In this document: piece by piece, positions 38,401 to 50,461 of the stretch
Numbering within the stretch: the stretch's first letter is position 1
Layout of the letters: each line of letters starts with the position of its first letter
Origin: Edolisoma coerulescens
Taxonomy: Eukaryota > Chordata > Aves > Passeriformes > Campephagidae
DNA length: 64,000 bases
Direction of reading: 5' to 3'
NCBI GenBank assembly: GCA_013397115.1
Contig: VWZW01006249.1
Location: 2,306,208 to 2,370,207 of the forward strand
Notes under the pieces: model-generated
The model's database searches: none
What the model saw: only the letters and a program-made list of their open reading frames with translations
Told to the model about the DNA's origin: nothing
Made by a program: the position numbers and the translations under genes

Positions 38401-41400
38401 TATAAAAGAGCATTTCCACAAACTAATTCTGATATGTAGAAAGGACTGTGATTATTATTTACTTCAGAATTTCTCAGTGTATTAAGACAAGGATGGACCT
38501 GCAGGAAAAGTCTTAAGCTCCCTTGAAAACCTTACCACCAACATGCTGCTGCACTACCATCTAGAAAAGAATAAAATATGGCAGACAGGAAAATTCCATT
38601 ACTGACACAATGGCCTCTTCATATTTCAGTGTCAGAATCTTAGTGAAATTTAAGACAAATTATAGCATTTTATGTACAACCACAAACAAGTCAACAGGAG
38701 TATGGAATTACTGAGCAAAATGAGAGCACAAAAGAAAACTGTAACAAATTAAACTGAATTTTAAAAAGACCATCAAAATATTGATGGGAACCACCTTTAA
38801 AGTGTGATACAGTAAAATCAGAATGTGAAAGGTCATGTATTACACTGGACAGAGGTAAATATGTTTTCTTTGTTAATAACAAATGTATATAGTGAGAAAA
38901 CTTACCTCTCTTCCGATAGATACCACACAAATCACTATTCAAAAACTTAAATTCTGGCTTTGTTCAGGAGCAGAAGTTTCTATTCATTAAAACCAGAAAA
39001 GTTTCTTTCTGCACTTACTAAACATCCAGCTCTAATGGTAAAGAAGGTGAGACATTTTCTTTCAGTACCAAGGATCATAACCTCGGAAACAGCCATTTCC
39101 ACTTTCAAGCGTATTTCCTCTGTAAGGTACAATTGTTAGATTCACACCACCTGTTAACTTGAGAGAGAAGGTATCATAACAAACCATTCCAATTCACAGG
39201 TAGAAAGGACCTGGGTCAGTCCTTAGCCTGTCTAAGGATCCTGGGTGGAACAAATCTCCAAACCAAGTTGCCCATCAAGTTTGTTTTCCTATCTCCTTTC
39301 ACGCTGTTTTGTAAAATTATGAGCTGCCTTGTGGCCTCCTTCCCTCAAAGTGAGATGTAATGCACTTTATTTGCATCACACCTGGAAGCAATTACAAAGC
39401 TTTTATATTTAAATGATAATTTAAAAAGCGTGAGCATAATTAGCATGTAAGTAGAACCTTCTTGCCAGATACAAAGCCAGTACTCTCTGTGCAGAAGTAC
39501 TATTACAGCATCTTTTGAAGCCATAGGTATTACAATGGAGATCAAGCAGCACAATCACCAGTTTCACTGAGATCATTGTGCCCAACATGCAGCTATCTTT
39601 CCAACATGCTCCAGATCATTACCACTAACCAGAGATTAGCATCCACGACATTTTATGGAAAAAATTAAGCATGCACAGAGCTTCAGTCTACCTGCAAAAA
39701 ACAAAGCCATTATAAATAATCTGAATTACATGTTAGATCTGTGATAATAGATTGTAAGTAACAAGTTATTGTAATGGTTATAAACTACCTTAGAGCATTC
39801 AGCCAGGAGCTGGTTTGTGAAGTTTTTATGATTCTTACAGCAAAGAAAGAAGCAGCACCCTAGAAAAAGCAGCTGAACTTCAGACGCCAAGTTAATGAAT
39901 GCATGCAAATTGAGATTCCTCCCCACTCCTCTCAGAGGCAACACTTCCTGCTCTTGCAATTTTATCATGACTCTCACTATTTTTAGTGCTTTGCTTAGAG
40001 TCTCTGCTATTGGAATCATGTCTGAGACTCAGCATTAATTTTAAAAGAAAATATTTCCACTCCTCTGCATCCTGAGAAAAGCTTGAAAGTGTGAAACGAC
40101 TGCAGCCTACAGGCTAAAAATCTAGAAAGAATACAAGAAATCCAGGGTGGGTTTTGTTTTGTTCTTAAAAAAAGCTCACGGTATCTAAGCTGATACCCTG
40201 AGTGGCAGGAGCTAGATAATGCATTGACTCCCCATGGCTGACTGCTCCTCGGAATCTCTCCAGAGCAGATGCACGGCACATCAGCAGTTTTACATGGAAA
40301 AAATATGCAATGCCACTGTCACTGCTCTTTCTATGCAGTGGATATTCTTACTCTTCAGGATACCAATCCAGCTTCTCTTAAAAGTCATACTTCTAAAGAG
40401 AACATTTGACCTTTTAAAATAAGAATAAATATTGTTTTGTGCAAAACTGTTCTTGGTTTCTCTTCTCTGAAAGCTAACTCTTCTGCAACTAACAGCATTT
40501 TGCTTAAGAAGATAAAACCAAGAGTTATGTTATCTGCAAGAAATACGTAAGCACATGTTAAGGAGGAATATAACATCAGGCTTCTTTAGGGGAAAGATGA
40601 TGCTTTTATATTTGCCTTAACACAGCTACTTGCTTTTAATCATACATGCAGTCGGAATTTAAAATAGAAAGTTAAATAGATTATCTGCTTTTATGTTACA
40701 TGATTGAGAGGCTTTTTTTAAAAAGTGCCACTAGATGGTGCAAGAGTTTAAATAATTCATAAATCCACAGCCCATCCCCTGCCTCTTCCCCGCCCCAGCA
40801 ACAGCAAGAGACAACTCAGCACTGCCAAGCAAACCGAGCTTCTGTAATTTTTATGTGGCAAAATTGCTGACTTTGGCCCTAGAGGCAATAACTCACTCCC
40901 TTCTTTGGTATTTCTTTCAAAGAGGAGGAAATATTTGGTCATCTGAGGGAAAACTGGTAGTGAAATGGCTGTGACCTCCCTAAGGCTCTGGGACTTGGGA
41001 GCTCCGGGAGGAGGGAAGTGACCGACCACTGCAGATCAGGGTGAACAGAATGCTGTTCTTGATCCTGAGAAAAGGCAAATTCAGCTCCCCCCTCTGCTGG
41101 ACAGACTAACCCAGCAAACCCAAAAAACAAGTCTCAACCTCATTGCACCTCAGTTCTCTTCTGGAAATAAAGTTCATGGCATGTTTGTTAGCACTTCCAA
41201 CCTCAGAGAGATGCTGAAAGGAAAAGTACATTTAAAAATTATGCCATGTTCCAAAACTGTGAAGTATTTTAGTATATTTATGATGCCTATACTGGCAGTG
41301 AAGTACGACTGAATTTTTATTTTAGTAATTTTGGTTAAACATTTAACAAGAGTACCACGAAGCATTCATTATGAATTAAACTGATAAAGCAAAATATCTT

Positions 41401-43604
41401 CTCCAGTTCTAGACGGAAGACCTGAGCTTACTTTGTTTCCAACCAGCAGAACTAGAAGCCTAAAAGTGTATGTTATTCCAAGAAACATTTTTTACTGGTC
41501 ATCAGTAATGAGATTATAACCAAAGTTTTGTATAGTATGCATTGAAGCCTATTAGAATAAGGAAAGTGTTGGGTAGGTAACATTAGGAATAAGTCATGTA
41601 GACAAGGCAAATTTTCTATCAGCCAGTAGACGTCAAAGAGACCATTTAATTATTTAGGTATGTGAGATAACACATGGAAAGCACACGCCTCCATTTCACA
41701 GGAAAGAAACCTCCACCCAGCCATAGCTACCCACCACACGAACCTTAAAAAACCCCCCAAAACAAACAAAGAAAAACCTGCTGAGTAACACACACCTACA
41801 GGGAGCAAGTGACTAATACATTAATAACTAAGACCTGAAAACCAAGATCACTGAAGATTCTTCTCACTCTGGATGCATTCATGGGTTAGAATTTCCCCAG
41901 GAGATGGCAGGACTTGTGGCTTTCATTATAGGAAAGAACATTTCTTGGATATATATTACACACTTAGCTGTCAAGCCTTTTTGCTATTTAAAAAAAACCC
42001 CCAAAAAATCAGTCACCAAGTCTGTAACTCTTTGCCAGACTGGCAAAGAGAAATGGAACTGACAGTGTTAGAAAGGTATGACAGGATTTATTAGGAATCA
42101 AACTGCCCAAAAGGGATACCAAGTATGCCCTTTTCCCCTTGCACTGCACTGAGCAGAATTGTGTAGTAAATATGTCAACAACATAAACACAAACATGAAC
42201 ACAGCTGTTAAGAGATAGAATGGAAGTCCTACAATAATCCAGTAATAGCTTGATTACTCAAGACAGAAAATGAAGACCAATAATTCAATTACAGTCAAAT
42301 TTTTCTCATACACCATTTAAATTCTTTATACAGTGGAGTAAGGCAGCTACATAGTTACTAAATAGCTTCAACAGTGATGTAGCCTCTTTTGGTTGATACT
42401 ACTCCCATGGGAAGTAGAAGAAAATCTTTTTACTTGAGGATGAGCAGAAACCACAAATCAATATCGAAGGCACATGTGCACCACAAGGCCTTTCCCAGCA
42501 CAGCACGTGGTCTGTGGCACTGTGAAAGGCCTGTATCACCACACCAGAAGAGCTGCTGGCCTGTACTGAGAGCAGTTCATCCTGAAATGAACTATTATAT
42601 CACCTCCTTAAGCACCACAGGGAGACCTGACCTAACCACATACTTCCACACTGGCAAAATTATGTTTACACTGCAGGGTTTGCTAAGATGTGTATTTTGC
42701 AGGCCAAGCCTAAACTTAAATCCCCACAAACGCAACTACCCACTACGGTTATTGAAGTGCCACCTTCAATATCTTCATCCCAAGGGACTGCTTAGGGCAC
42801 CTCCCTAGCTCAGCACACCTCACTTGCTCCGAGGCGGAGGATGAAGCCATTTCAGCAAGATCTGACCTTTGCAAGGTGATACTCTTCACATCTAAACTGG
42901 ATGAGAATCCTGTTTCGCTCACTTCCTTTTCCTTTCCTAACAAAGCTCTTCCACTTGGCTGCAAATTTGGCCTCCATCCTCTTTGCTCTAATGCTGCTGC
43001 ACACATGGCAATAAATTCCCACTGCAGACACGGCCACTACACAGAGTAGGGGACAGGTTGAAGAGAACCAAGGAACAGGGGCCTCCAGACCACTCTGAAT
43101 CCCAGCATCAGCTAAGTCCAAAATCTGCTGTAGGAAAGTCACCTTGGTTGTCCTGTAAGCATGACTGCTGGCAGTCCTTTTTTGAGGTCAGGCTATTAAT
43201 TTCATTATCAGCCCCCAAGTGACAGAATTTTACCTTAATTTCTCCACCAGAGGATGATGCTTGTGGCCATTTTGGACGTCAGCAGGGATACAGGTGTGAC
43301 CTAGCCTAAGAGAAGCTGTTTCAGAAAGCAAGCTGTGACTCACATGCCAGGTCAGCCCACAAGGAATTCCATACAGCACATTGAAGCAAACAGAGGCCAG
43401 AGACTGTGGCACTTGTGCCTTTCCTGGATCCTCCCATCCTCAGAACAAACACAAGATGGCAGAAAAAAAAAATCTGTCAGATAAGCCACTCTTGAGAAAT
43501 CTGCTGGCTAATATGCAGCTGTCACAAAAGCAAACAAGGAAACATCAGAGAAGACACAATTTCCATGCCAGTATGTGCTTTGCATGAGGCTAACAGTAAC
43601 AAGT

Positions 43605-43876
43605 CATACAAGAAGAGGAAATGGTCTCAAGCTGCCTCAGGGGAGGTTTAGACTGTGACAACCAAAAGTGTTGTCAAGCACAGGAACAGGAACAGGCTGC
43701 CCAGGAAAGTGGTTGAGTCACCAGCCCTGGAGATAAAAGACTAAACGTGTACAGTAGAAGTGTCGAGGTAGCACTTTAGGACATGGTTTAGTGGTGGACT
43801 GAGCAGTGGTGGGCTGCTAGTTGGACCTGATGGTCTCAAAGGTCTTTTCCAAGCTAAACAATTCTATGATTCCGCA
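43605..43876 (+). mobile_element. CR1 LINE 3' fragment, diverged
   Basis: Recognisable CR1 blocks include GAGGAAATGGTCTCAAGCTG, GGGGAGGTTTAGACTG, GGAACAGGCTGCCCAGGAAA and GGTCTTTTCCAAGCTAAAC, then ATTCTATGATTC at the end. There are several small indels, so it is older than the copy at 31.4 kb. The exact left edge is uncertain by about 20 bases. Confidence 0.85.
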
Positions 43877-44713
43877 ATAGAGACTACACGGGGTTCTGTG
43901 GGAGGCAGAGAATTTCAAAGCATGCGTTGTATATCCAGTGCTCTGATCAGGGCCATAGGTCCTAGTCAGGAAAGACACTCACCGCACATTTTTCAGCAGA
44001 TCTTATATATTTGCAGACTTGATCTCCCTGGGTGCCCAAGAATATTCATGAGCCACAATGCCAATCTAAATGAGGAAGATCATCTTTATGATTAAGGCTT
44101 AGGTACTCACATGGCACCTCATCCTGTAAAAGAGATTACATAGAGAAAATATTTAACTTCGGAAAAGCCCTGTGAGACACGAAGATCAGCTCCACAAAAG
44201 GAGTACAAAAATGAAGATCAAAAAATTACATTACATTGCTTTTCACTGTGGCAAAGTCTAAAAATGAAAACGAATCTTATTCCCAGGCTAGCACTCTGAA
44301 CATCCTTGCCTTTGCTGAGGCAGAAACAGCCTCTTTTCTTTTTGCTTACCTTATCTCTTTATTGTTAGACAGAGTAATAGCACTGGAAGAATACTGAAAT
44401 ATATGCACAGATTCTACCCAAACTGCACCTTCTCCCAAAATATTAAATTCTGTGAAATGTGTAGGCTAATTGAAAGATGGCATGACCAAAATTTATGGCA
44501 TTAACTAGGATAAAGCAAGGTCAGACAACATGGCTAAAAAAATCATCTGAAAAGCATTTTCTCTTTTAACGGAAAAATATTCAAGTTTTAGACTGTTTAA
44601 AAGTTCAGATTCCATCTACATACATGCACACTTGGGTTTTACTGGTCACTAATGTGGACTTGTAACTGTTACTCAAATAGACGTCAGAAGAGGCAACTGA
44701 AAGTCTTCCCTTA

Positions 44714-44739
44714 TCTCTCTCTCTCTCTCACACACAAAC
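44714..44739. repeat. (CT)n(CA)n microsatellite
   Basis: About eight CT units are followed directly by a short CA run. Confidence 0.85.
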
Positions 44740-45866
44740 ACTATGTTGCTTTTTAATCCAAAAGTTTTCTATTTTCTAATAAATAGCACCACAAAGTATA
44801 AAAAAAAGAGATGGAAAGAACTGAAAGAATGCATAATCTGTCTGGAAAATAACTTCATTTTAGTTATTCTAGTAACTTTAAAAAAATTATTTTCCAAGTA
44901 TAGGCATAAACTGATGAGCTCTCATGACAGAGTTTCTAATGTATTCCTTTCTGGAGTTTAGTTAAATACTTGAGAAAGAAAACATGAGGACTGCAGAGAA
45001 AAGACAGCCTGTGGTCCCTGTCTCACCCCCCTAAGAAAAGCTTACATGACTCTGACTTCTAGGTCACTGAAATAATCTGATAGAGAGTGAGTAAGTTGCA
45101 ATCTTGACTCTTTTCTGGTGTGGCTGCTATCACTACAGTCATCCTACAGTGACAAGGGAACTTGGAGCAAGCAGATCCATCCCTCCTTTAACCACCCGGT
45201 GAGCGGGTTTATTGCATCCAGAGAGGTGTTAAGCTAAAAGCCCTGGTGTTCTTTAGGAAGGAGACATTGAGTTATTCTTGCATTACAAAGCAGGCACTTG
45301 CCCAAGAACATTGTATTCACATATTTTAAAAACATAAAACTCCTTCTGTAGTAATTTATGATTCTGCAAGGTGACAAAAACTAATCAACTTTGCTCATTT
45401 CATAAAATGAATTAGAAATCTGCAGGAGAAAAGACACCTGGTATTGCTTGAACAACACGTATACAGCAAACAAAAAGTTTTTAACTTAAAAAGAAAAGTT
45501 AGTCAGAGTACTTTGTGATTTAATTCAAAACCAGTCCTGCACAAAGCAAATAAAACCACAGAGAACTTGTAATGTTTGAGGAGAGTTCTGACAGAAAATT
45601 GTTCTTCCTTTCTAACCAGCAGTACTGGTCTTGGTGATTATTTTAGTCACGTTTTATTCACTTTTCCCTTTGAGAAAAACAACTTTCTTTTCCTTTTGCT
45701 TCCAGTAGCACTAACCTATAAATTCCCTCTAAAACTCACATTGTGTGTCTCAGGAGGACAGAGATTTGGACAGATGGGAGTGTGTGTATATAGAAAACAG
45801 TCATTTCTAGCTGAGGGAGCCTCTTCAAGGCTACACAAAAGGTAACAGGCAGCGTGCTATACATAC

Positions 45867-46001
45867 CTTCAGCGTCAGAGGCAGTGCCTAGTTCAAACAT
45901 TCTGGGAGACGGAACAGGATTTGTTACTGTGGATGAAAGCTCTTCCTCACAATGCCTTTGTGCTGATACTGCTCAACTCGTCACTGGAAACCACGGACAA
46001 G
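45867..46001 (-). other. Candidate exon with a possible translation start; gene unidentified
   Basis: On the minus strand a good acceptor (pyrimidine-rich GTGTTCCTTTGCAG, with a plausible branch point upstream) and a consensus donor (GAAG, then GTATGT) bound 135 bases. From an in-frame TGA inside the exon one frame is open to the donor. It contains ATG at 45900-45898 followed by ten codons (MFELGTASDAE) and one spare base. This would suit a first coding exon with 5' UTR. I do not recognise the peptide. Isolated exon-like segments arise by chance in 64 kb, so the call rests only on splice-site quality and an open frame. Confidence 0.3.
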
Positions 46002-47150
46002 CTGCAAAGGAACACAGGCAGTAACTAATTTACATTTAACTAACAAGACACATAGAGCTTTTTCACCATAAAAGAGTGTAATTCTATCAACTATCACATG
46101 TGACACTGCTCAGAAGAGGCATATTATCTTTATATGCACACAATATAAAAACAATTTACTTGAAGTTCAGAATTAGTAACTGGCAGAATGTCTCACACTC
46201 ATTATTTGAATCATCTGCTGGAAACAATAGAAGAATCTGAACTACAGTTGAACTCTTCACCCACAATTGAAGAACAGGGCTAGTCAATGGAATGTAGCCA
46301 GTTCCCTGAGCTGTTAATTAACTTCAGTTTAGTTAGAAACACACGTTGACAGTGGAACAGTATTAGAGGCAGATCCTGCAATATATCCTGGATTTGCCAG
46401 ATCCTCTCTGTCAGCTGGCAGACAGAAGCTGTTGCTGATATGGCCAGTAATTTGGCAAGGCTATATCTACTTCAAGTGCTTCAAGTCCAGCACTGGACTC
46501 TGCCAATTTTTCACGGATCCTGAAGTTGAAAAGAAAAGCAAACAATGCTAAGCTGACTCTGAAATACAGACAAATTGCTTTTTACAAGTATGACATACTT
46601 CAAGTGTTCCTTTTGAGGCGATTTGAAAACAAAGAGTTGCTTGGGTTTGGTTGTTTTTCAGTTGTTTTTTTCTTTTCCTGAGGACTTGTATCCTCCCTTC
46701 AGCTTTACTCACCTTCCACTAAAAATGCTGGGGTGGCGAAGTGGGACATATGCACTTTGCAGGTATTATTTACATCTGCAGTTGTAATGTGGCACTCCAT
46801 CTAGAAGGCTTTTGACCACATTGCCAGTTTTAAGCACACACAAAGTGTTAGTAGTGAACCAAATTGATGGCCTGCAGATAATCCCAAATGAATCATTAAG
46901 GGAAGCACCAAACATAGCTGGAAACCAAAATGTTCGACAAGCAATTTACACCAATCCTCTTATGGAGAAAGGAAAGAAAAATGGACTTCTACCATCAGCC
47001 TAGAAAAGATGGAAAAGATTTTGCTCACTCTTACTTGGGAAACTATAAACTACCAAGTATTTAGCATTTGTTCTGGCTTTTTAGTACCTTGTTTCAAACA
47101 AGAATTTTTCTAACCCAGTTTTCAGCTCACCACACCTGTTATGGAGGTAA

Positions 47151-47235
47151 TAGAACCATAGAATGGTTTGGGTTCAAAGGGACCTTAAAGATCATCCAGT
47201 TCTAACAGCCCTGCCATGGGGGCCTGCTTTTAGAC
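47151..47235 (-). mobile_element. Short CR1 LINE 3' end, antisense
   Basis: The plus strand shows ATAGAACCATAGAATGG, then TTTGGGTTCAAAGGGACC and TTAAAGATCATCCAGTTCTA, the reverse complement of a CR1 terminus. Similarity fades after about 85 bases. Confidence 0.8.
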
Positions 47236-48268
47236 AACTAATACCTGCCCAGCTCTCCATGTGCAGCACTACTGCCTTCCTCTCATGTCTCTTCTCTAAT
47301 TAATGCCTCTCCTTATCTTAATTTAGGTCTAATCCTTGAATTCCAATGCTGCACTCTTGATATATTTGCCTGTTCCTTCAAAAGACAAGAGTCACTAATA
47401 TTCAGTGGAAAACCTCATGCCTCAGGCTATTAACTGATAGAATAAAGTTAAAGAAGAGAGCATAGGGACTTTCTGATCTTTTTTTCTTACAGCACTCATT
47501 CAGCTGTTTGCTCATGAAAACTGTTATCAACTCCAGTGGTAAAAGCACTTTTCAGATATATTCCCTTCTCAGAAACTCAGCTGTTTGTTGCATATTGCCC
47601 AGACTCTCTGGTGTTTTTCTGCAGCCACTGCTGCAAGTTTTCCTGCTTGCTCGCCTAGAGATCAAGCTCTATCTGCTCTAGGAAAGTACACAAGGCTGTC
47701 AAGTGTCATTAGCAGGTGACAAATTCAAAGCTACGAAAACAGAACATCCTGTAACATGCTCAGGTGTGAAACTCTGCACACAAGCCCAGTCGCCTTCCCT
47801 CACAGCCCCCCAGCATTCATAACTTTAAAAACAACATCAATATGGCAATCATGAGTGAGAAAGGGCATCAACATCACCTATTGTTCTCTACCAATCTGAG
47901 GTGAGAACACACATATCAAAAGCATATGATGCCTTAAGGCCTAGAGGGATGCACCATGATAAAACCTTTTCATTCAGGCCTATAAAACCATCCTCCTGTG
48001 TGGTGTGTGGGTTTATTACATTCTTATCTCTTACTGGCAAGTATTTACTCTACCATTACATTTGGTCACTTCAGAAGATGAAGTAATGGCAAAACTACCC
48101 AGATACAAAGACTGTAGCTCATATCCTCCTGTGTGTGAAGGTTTTTGAAAAATTTTGGTGAAGAGAGTTTAGTCTGTGATGTGTATTTTTTATTCACATG
48201 AACACAACCACAAACACAACATTTCCTGACCCAGTTTTCTGCTTCATGTTAAATATTCACACTAGTGA

Positions 48269-48302
48269 ATATATATATAGAGATATATATGTGTGTGTGT
48301 AT
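48269..48302. repeat. (AT)n(GT)n compound microsatellite
   Basis: An imperfect AT tract interrupted by AGAG passes into five GT units. Confidence 0.9.
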
Positions 48303-50371
48303 GCCTGTCGAGTGTCAGCAGTAAAAAGACAGCCATATTGCTAGTCAGACTTATGGTTCCAGATACACTAACACTCGTATAAGAAAAAATATAAATACAT
48401 ATTTTAAAAAAGGAAACAACAAACCACCAATCTATTGATTACAGATACTCTGCATTTCCTCTTGTCCATTAGCTTTAGCAATGGTGGCTAACACCTTGTG
48501 GCAGCAGCAGATGGACAATGCCATCTGTATTCTAGGAATTCTGTCCCACACTGGCATAGCACAGGGCATCCTGCCACAGTATCAGTCAGGATTTACACAT
48601 CAGTGCTGGGATCTCACCATTTAAAATGTGGAACAGTGTAGCCCTTTTTGCTGTATTATTTCCAAGTAGCTTCCAGGAGATCACGAACCATAACCTTCCT
48701 GAAATAAAGGAACATTAGTGCTCTTAAAGAACACCTTGTTTCGGTATGTATCTATTGTTCGCTGAAATATACCCTTGCAAAGGGTGGTAGGTTTTTTGGC
48801 GTTCTTTTTTTAGCTTTGTTTTTTGTAAAACTACCTAGGGAAGAGGAGAGAGAAGAACAGTTCCAACTTAGCAGCTTGGTTGAACCCAGCCTTTCTTGTC
48901 CAAGAACTGTTCCACAATTAGTCAAACACACATTTTGCAAACATTCTAATTTTTTATGCACTAGCACACGGCAAATTCTTTCTAGCCTAACCTTTTTTAA
49001 ATATATACCTCAGGAGTCTGGGATGGTTTTAGTGACAATTTCAGCAGTTCTCTCTGAAACAACCTGCAACATTTCATCTAGGTTGTGACTAAGAAAAATG
49101 GCCTGAATCAATTTTTAACTGAAACTATGTTTTATAGTACCATGTCACTCTCCTGCAAGCTGCCTAATAACTAGAGATGCAAATACATGTTAGAATGGTT
49201 ATTTTTATTTCATAACCGTAAAGACATTGGCTCCATGACTTTCAATTACCAAGAGAGTCCAGAAATGAAGTGATTAATAGCTACTCATGACAACAGCAAA
49301 ATGACTTTAAAAAGGTGGGTGAAATGTCCTGGAAATGGCTATTCATTGCTGCATTAGACAATATTGAAGTAATCTAAAGACCAGCAAATCACTGAAACTC
49401 TCTCATTCAGGTATATGGACTATTCCAACAAGACAAGCTAAGACATTGCACATTTTTAGCTAATGTCAGAGCAAACTTGAGCTCAGAGGGTCAGGTAAAA
49501 ACTATGACATTATCCCTGTTTGAAGTAAAACACAAGCTCACTTCTCTTCTTCCTCTCCAGCTGACTTCAGTGAGAAAGAGTGCTTCAATTCACACACCTC
49601 CACTCTGATTTATTGTCACTGTTGTATAAACTGGACTCCTAACACCCTCACTGCTGAACACAGACGCAGAAAAAAATACTTCATCCAAACCTAGAACTGA
49701 AAATAACGTGAAGAGAGGGACATGCCACTGTCACGTCTTTTTAAGAATAAACTACTACTCCAGTTTGCACTGCTGAATTTGTAATTAAGGTGTTTTACCA
49801 TAGGCCTACATTTTGGTAGTCCTGCAAAGTGCACTATTCGCCTAAAACAAGTGCCAAAATCATGGAGAATGGCATTATATTATAGGCAGAAAATGCATGT
49901 CAGAAGGTTAGAAGCTGTTGAGTTTTGGGGTTTCTTCTGGGGAGGTTTTTTGTGGGGTTTTGTGTTGTATTTTTTTTAATAAGAATAGTAAGTAGAAATA
50001 CATATGATAACCTTTGATTTACTAGTCAGGAAACATATCTAGCACTACCATAAACTGCTTTGTTCACAAAGATAAGCTCAGTCATGCTCATTTGCACACA
50101 TTGAGAAGCACGACCTCCAGCCAGCTGAATCAACATTTCAGTCTTTGGGCAGTAAACACTCCTGAAAAACCAGCTCCTTCTTCGGTCCCCTCTGCATGGG
50201 CAGGACACATTAACACATAATGGGTGCCAGAAGAAAGATGCAATTGCTGTCTGCTGCATCAGCACTACTTGCACAGAACTGTTCCAGAATACAGGCCCAC
50301 ATACTGAGGCACTTATTACTTTTAGGTGGGATGCTCAAATAGCTCCGTGGATCTAGACCTCAGTTGCTTAC

Positions 50372-50461
50372 CTGCTGTACAGAAAGCTTCTCTTTTGCTA
50401 TTGGTAACTTTTTCCCTGGAGGTAGTTTACAGCAGTGTGAAAATGCCCACAGACAGACAAG
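50372..50461 (-). other. Candidate internal or 5' UTR exon; gene unidentified
   Basis: On the minus strand an acceptor (TTTCCATGCTGATAAC, then ATGTCTCCACAG) and a strong donor (CAGCAG, then GTAAGC) bound exactly 90 bases. One frame has 30 codons without a stop. It lies 4.4 kb upstream, in the minus-strand sense, of the candidate exon at 45.9 kb, so both could belong to one leftward transcript. If so this would be 5' UTR, because joining the two runs into a stop before the ATG. No protein similarity is recognised. Confidence 0.22.

Noticed and set aside
42389..42808. A 139-codon plus-strand open frame
   Set aside because: It has no recognisable motif and its start is not ATG-supported by context; probably chance.
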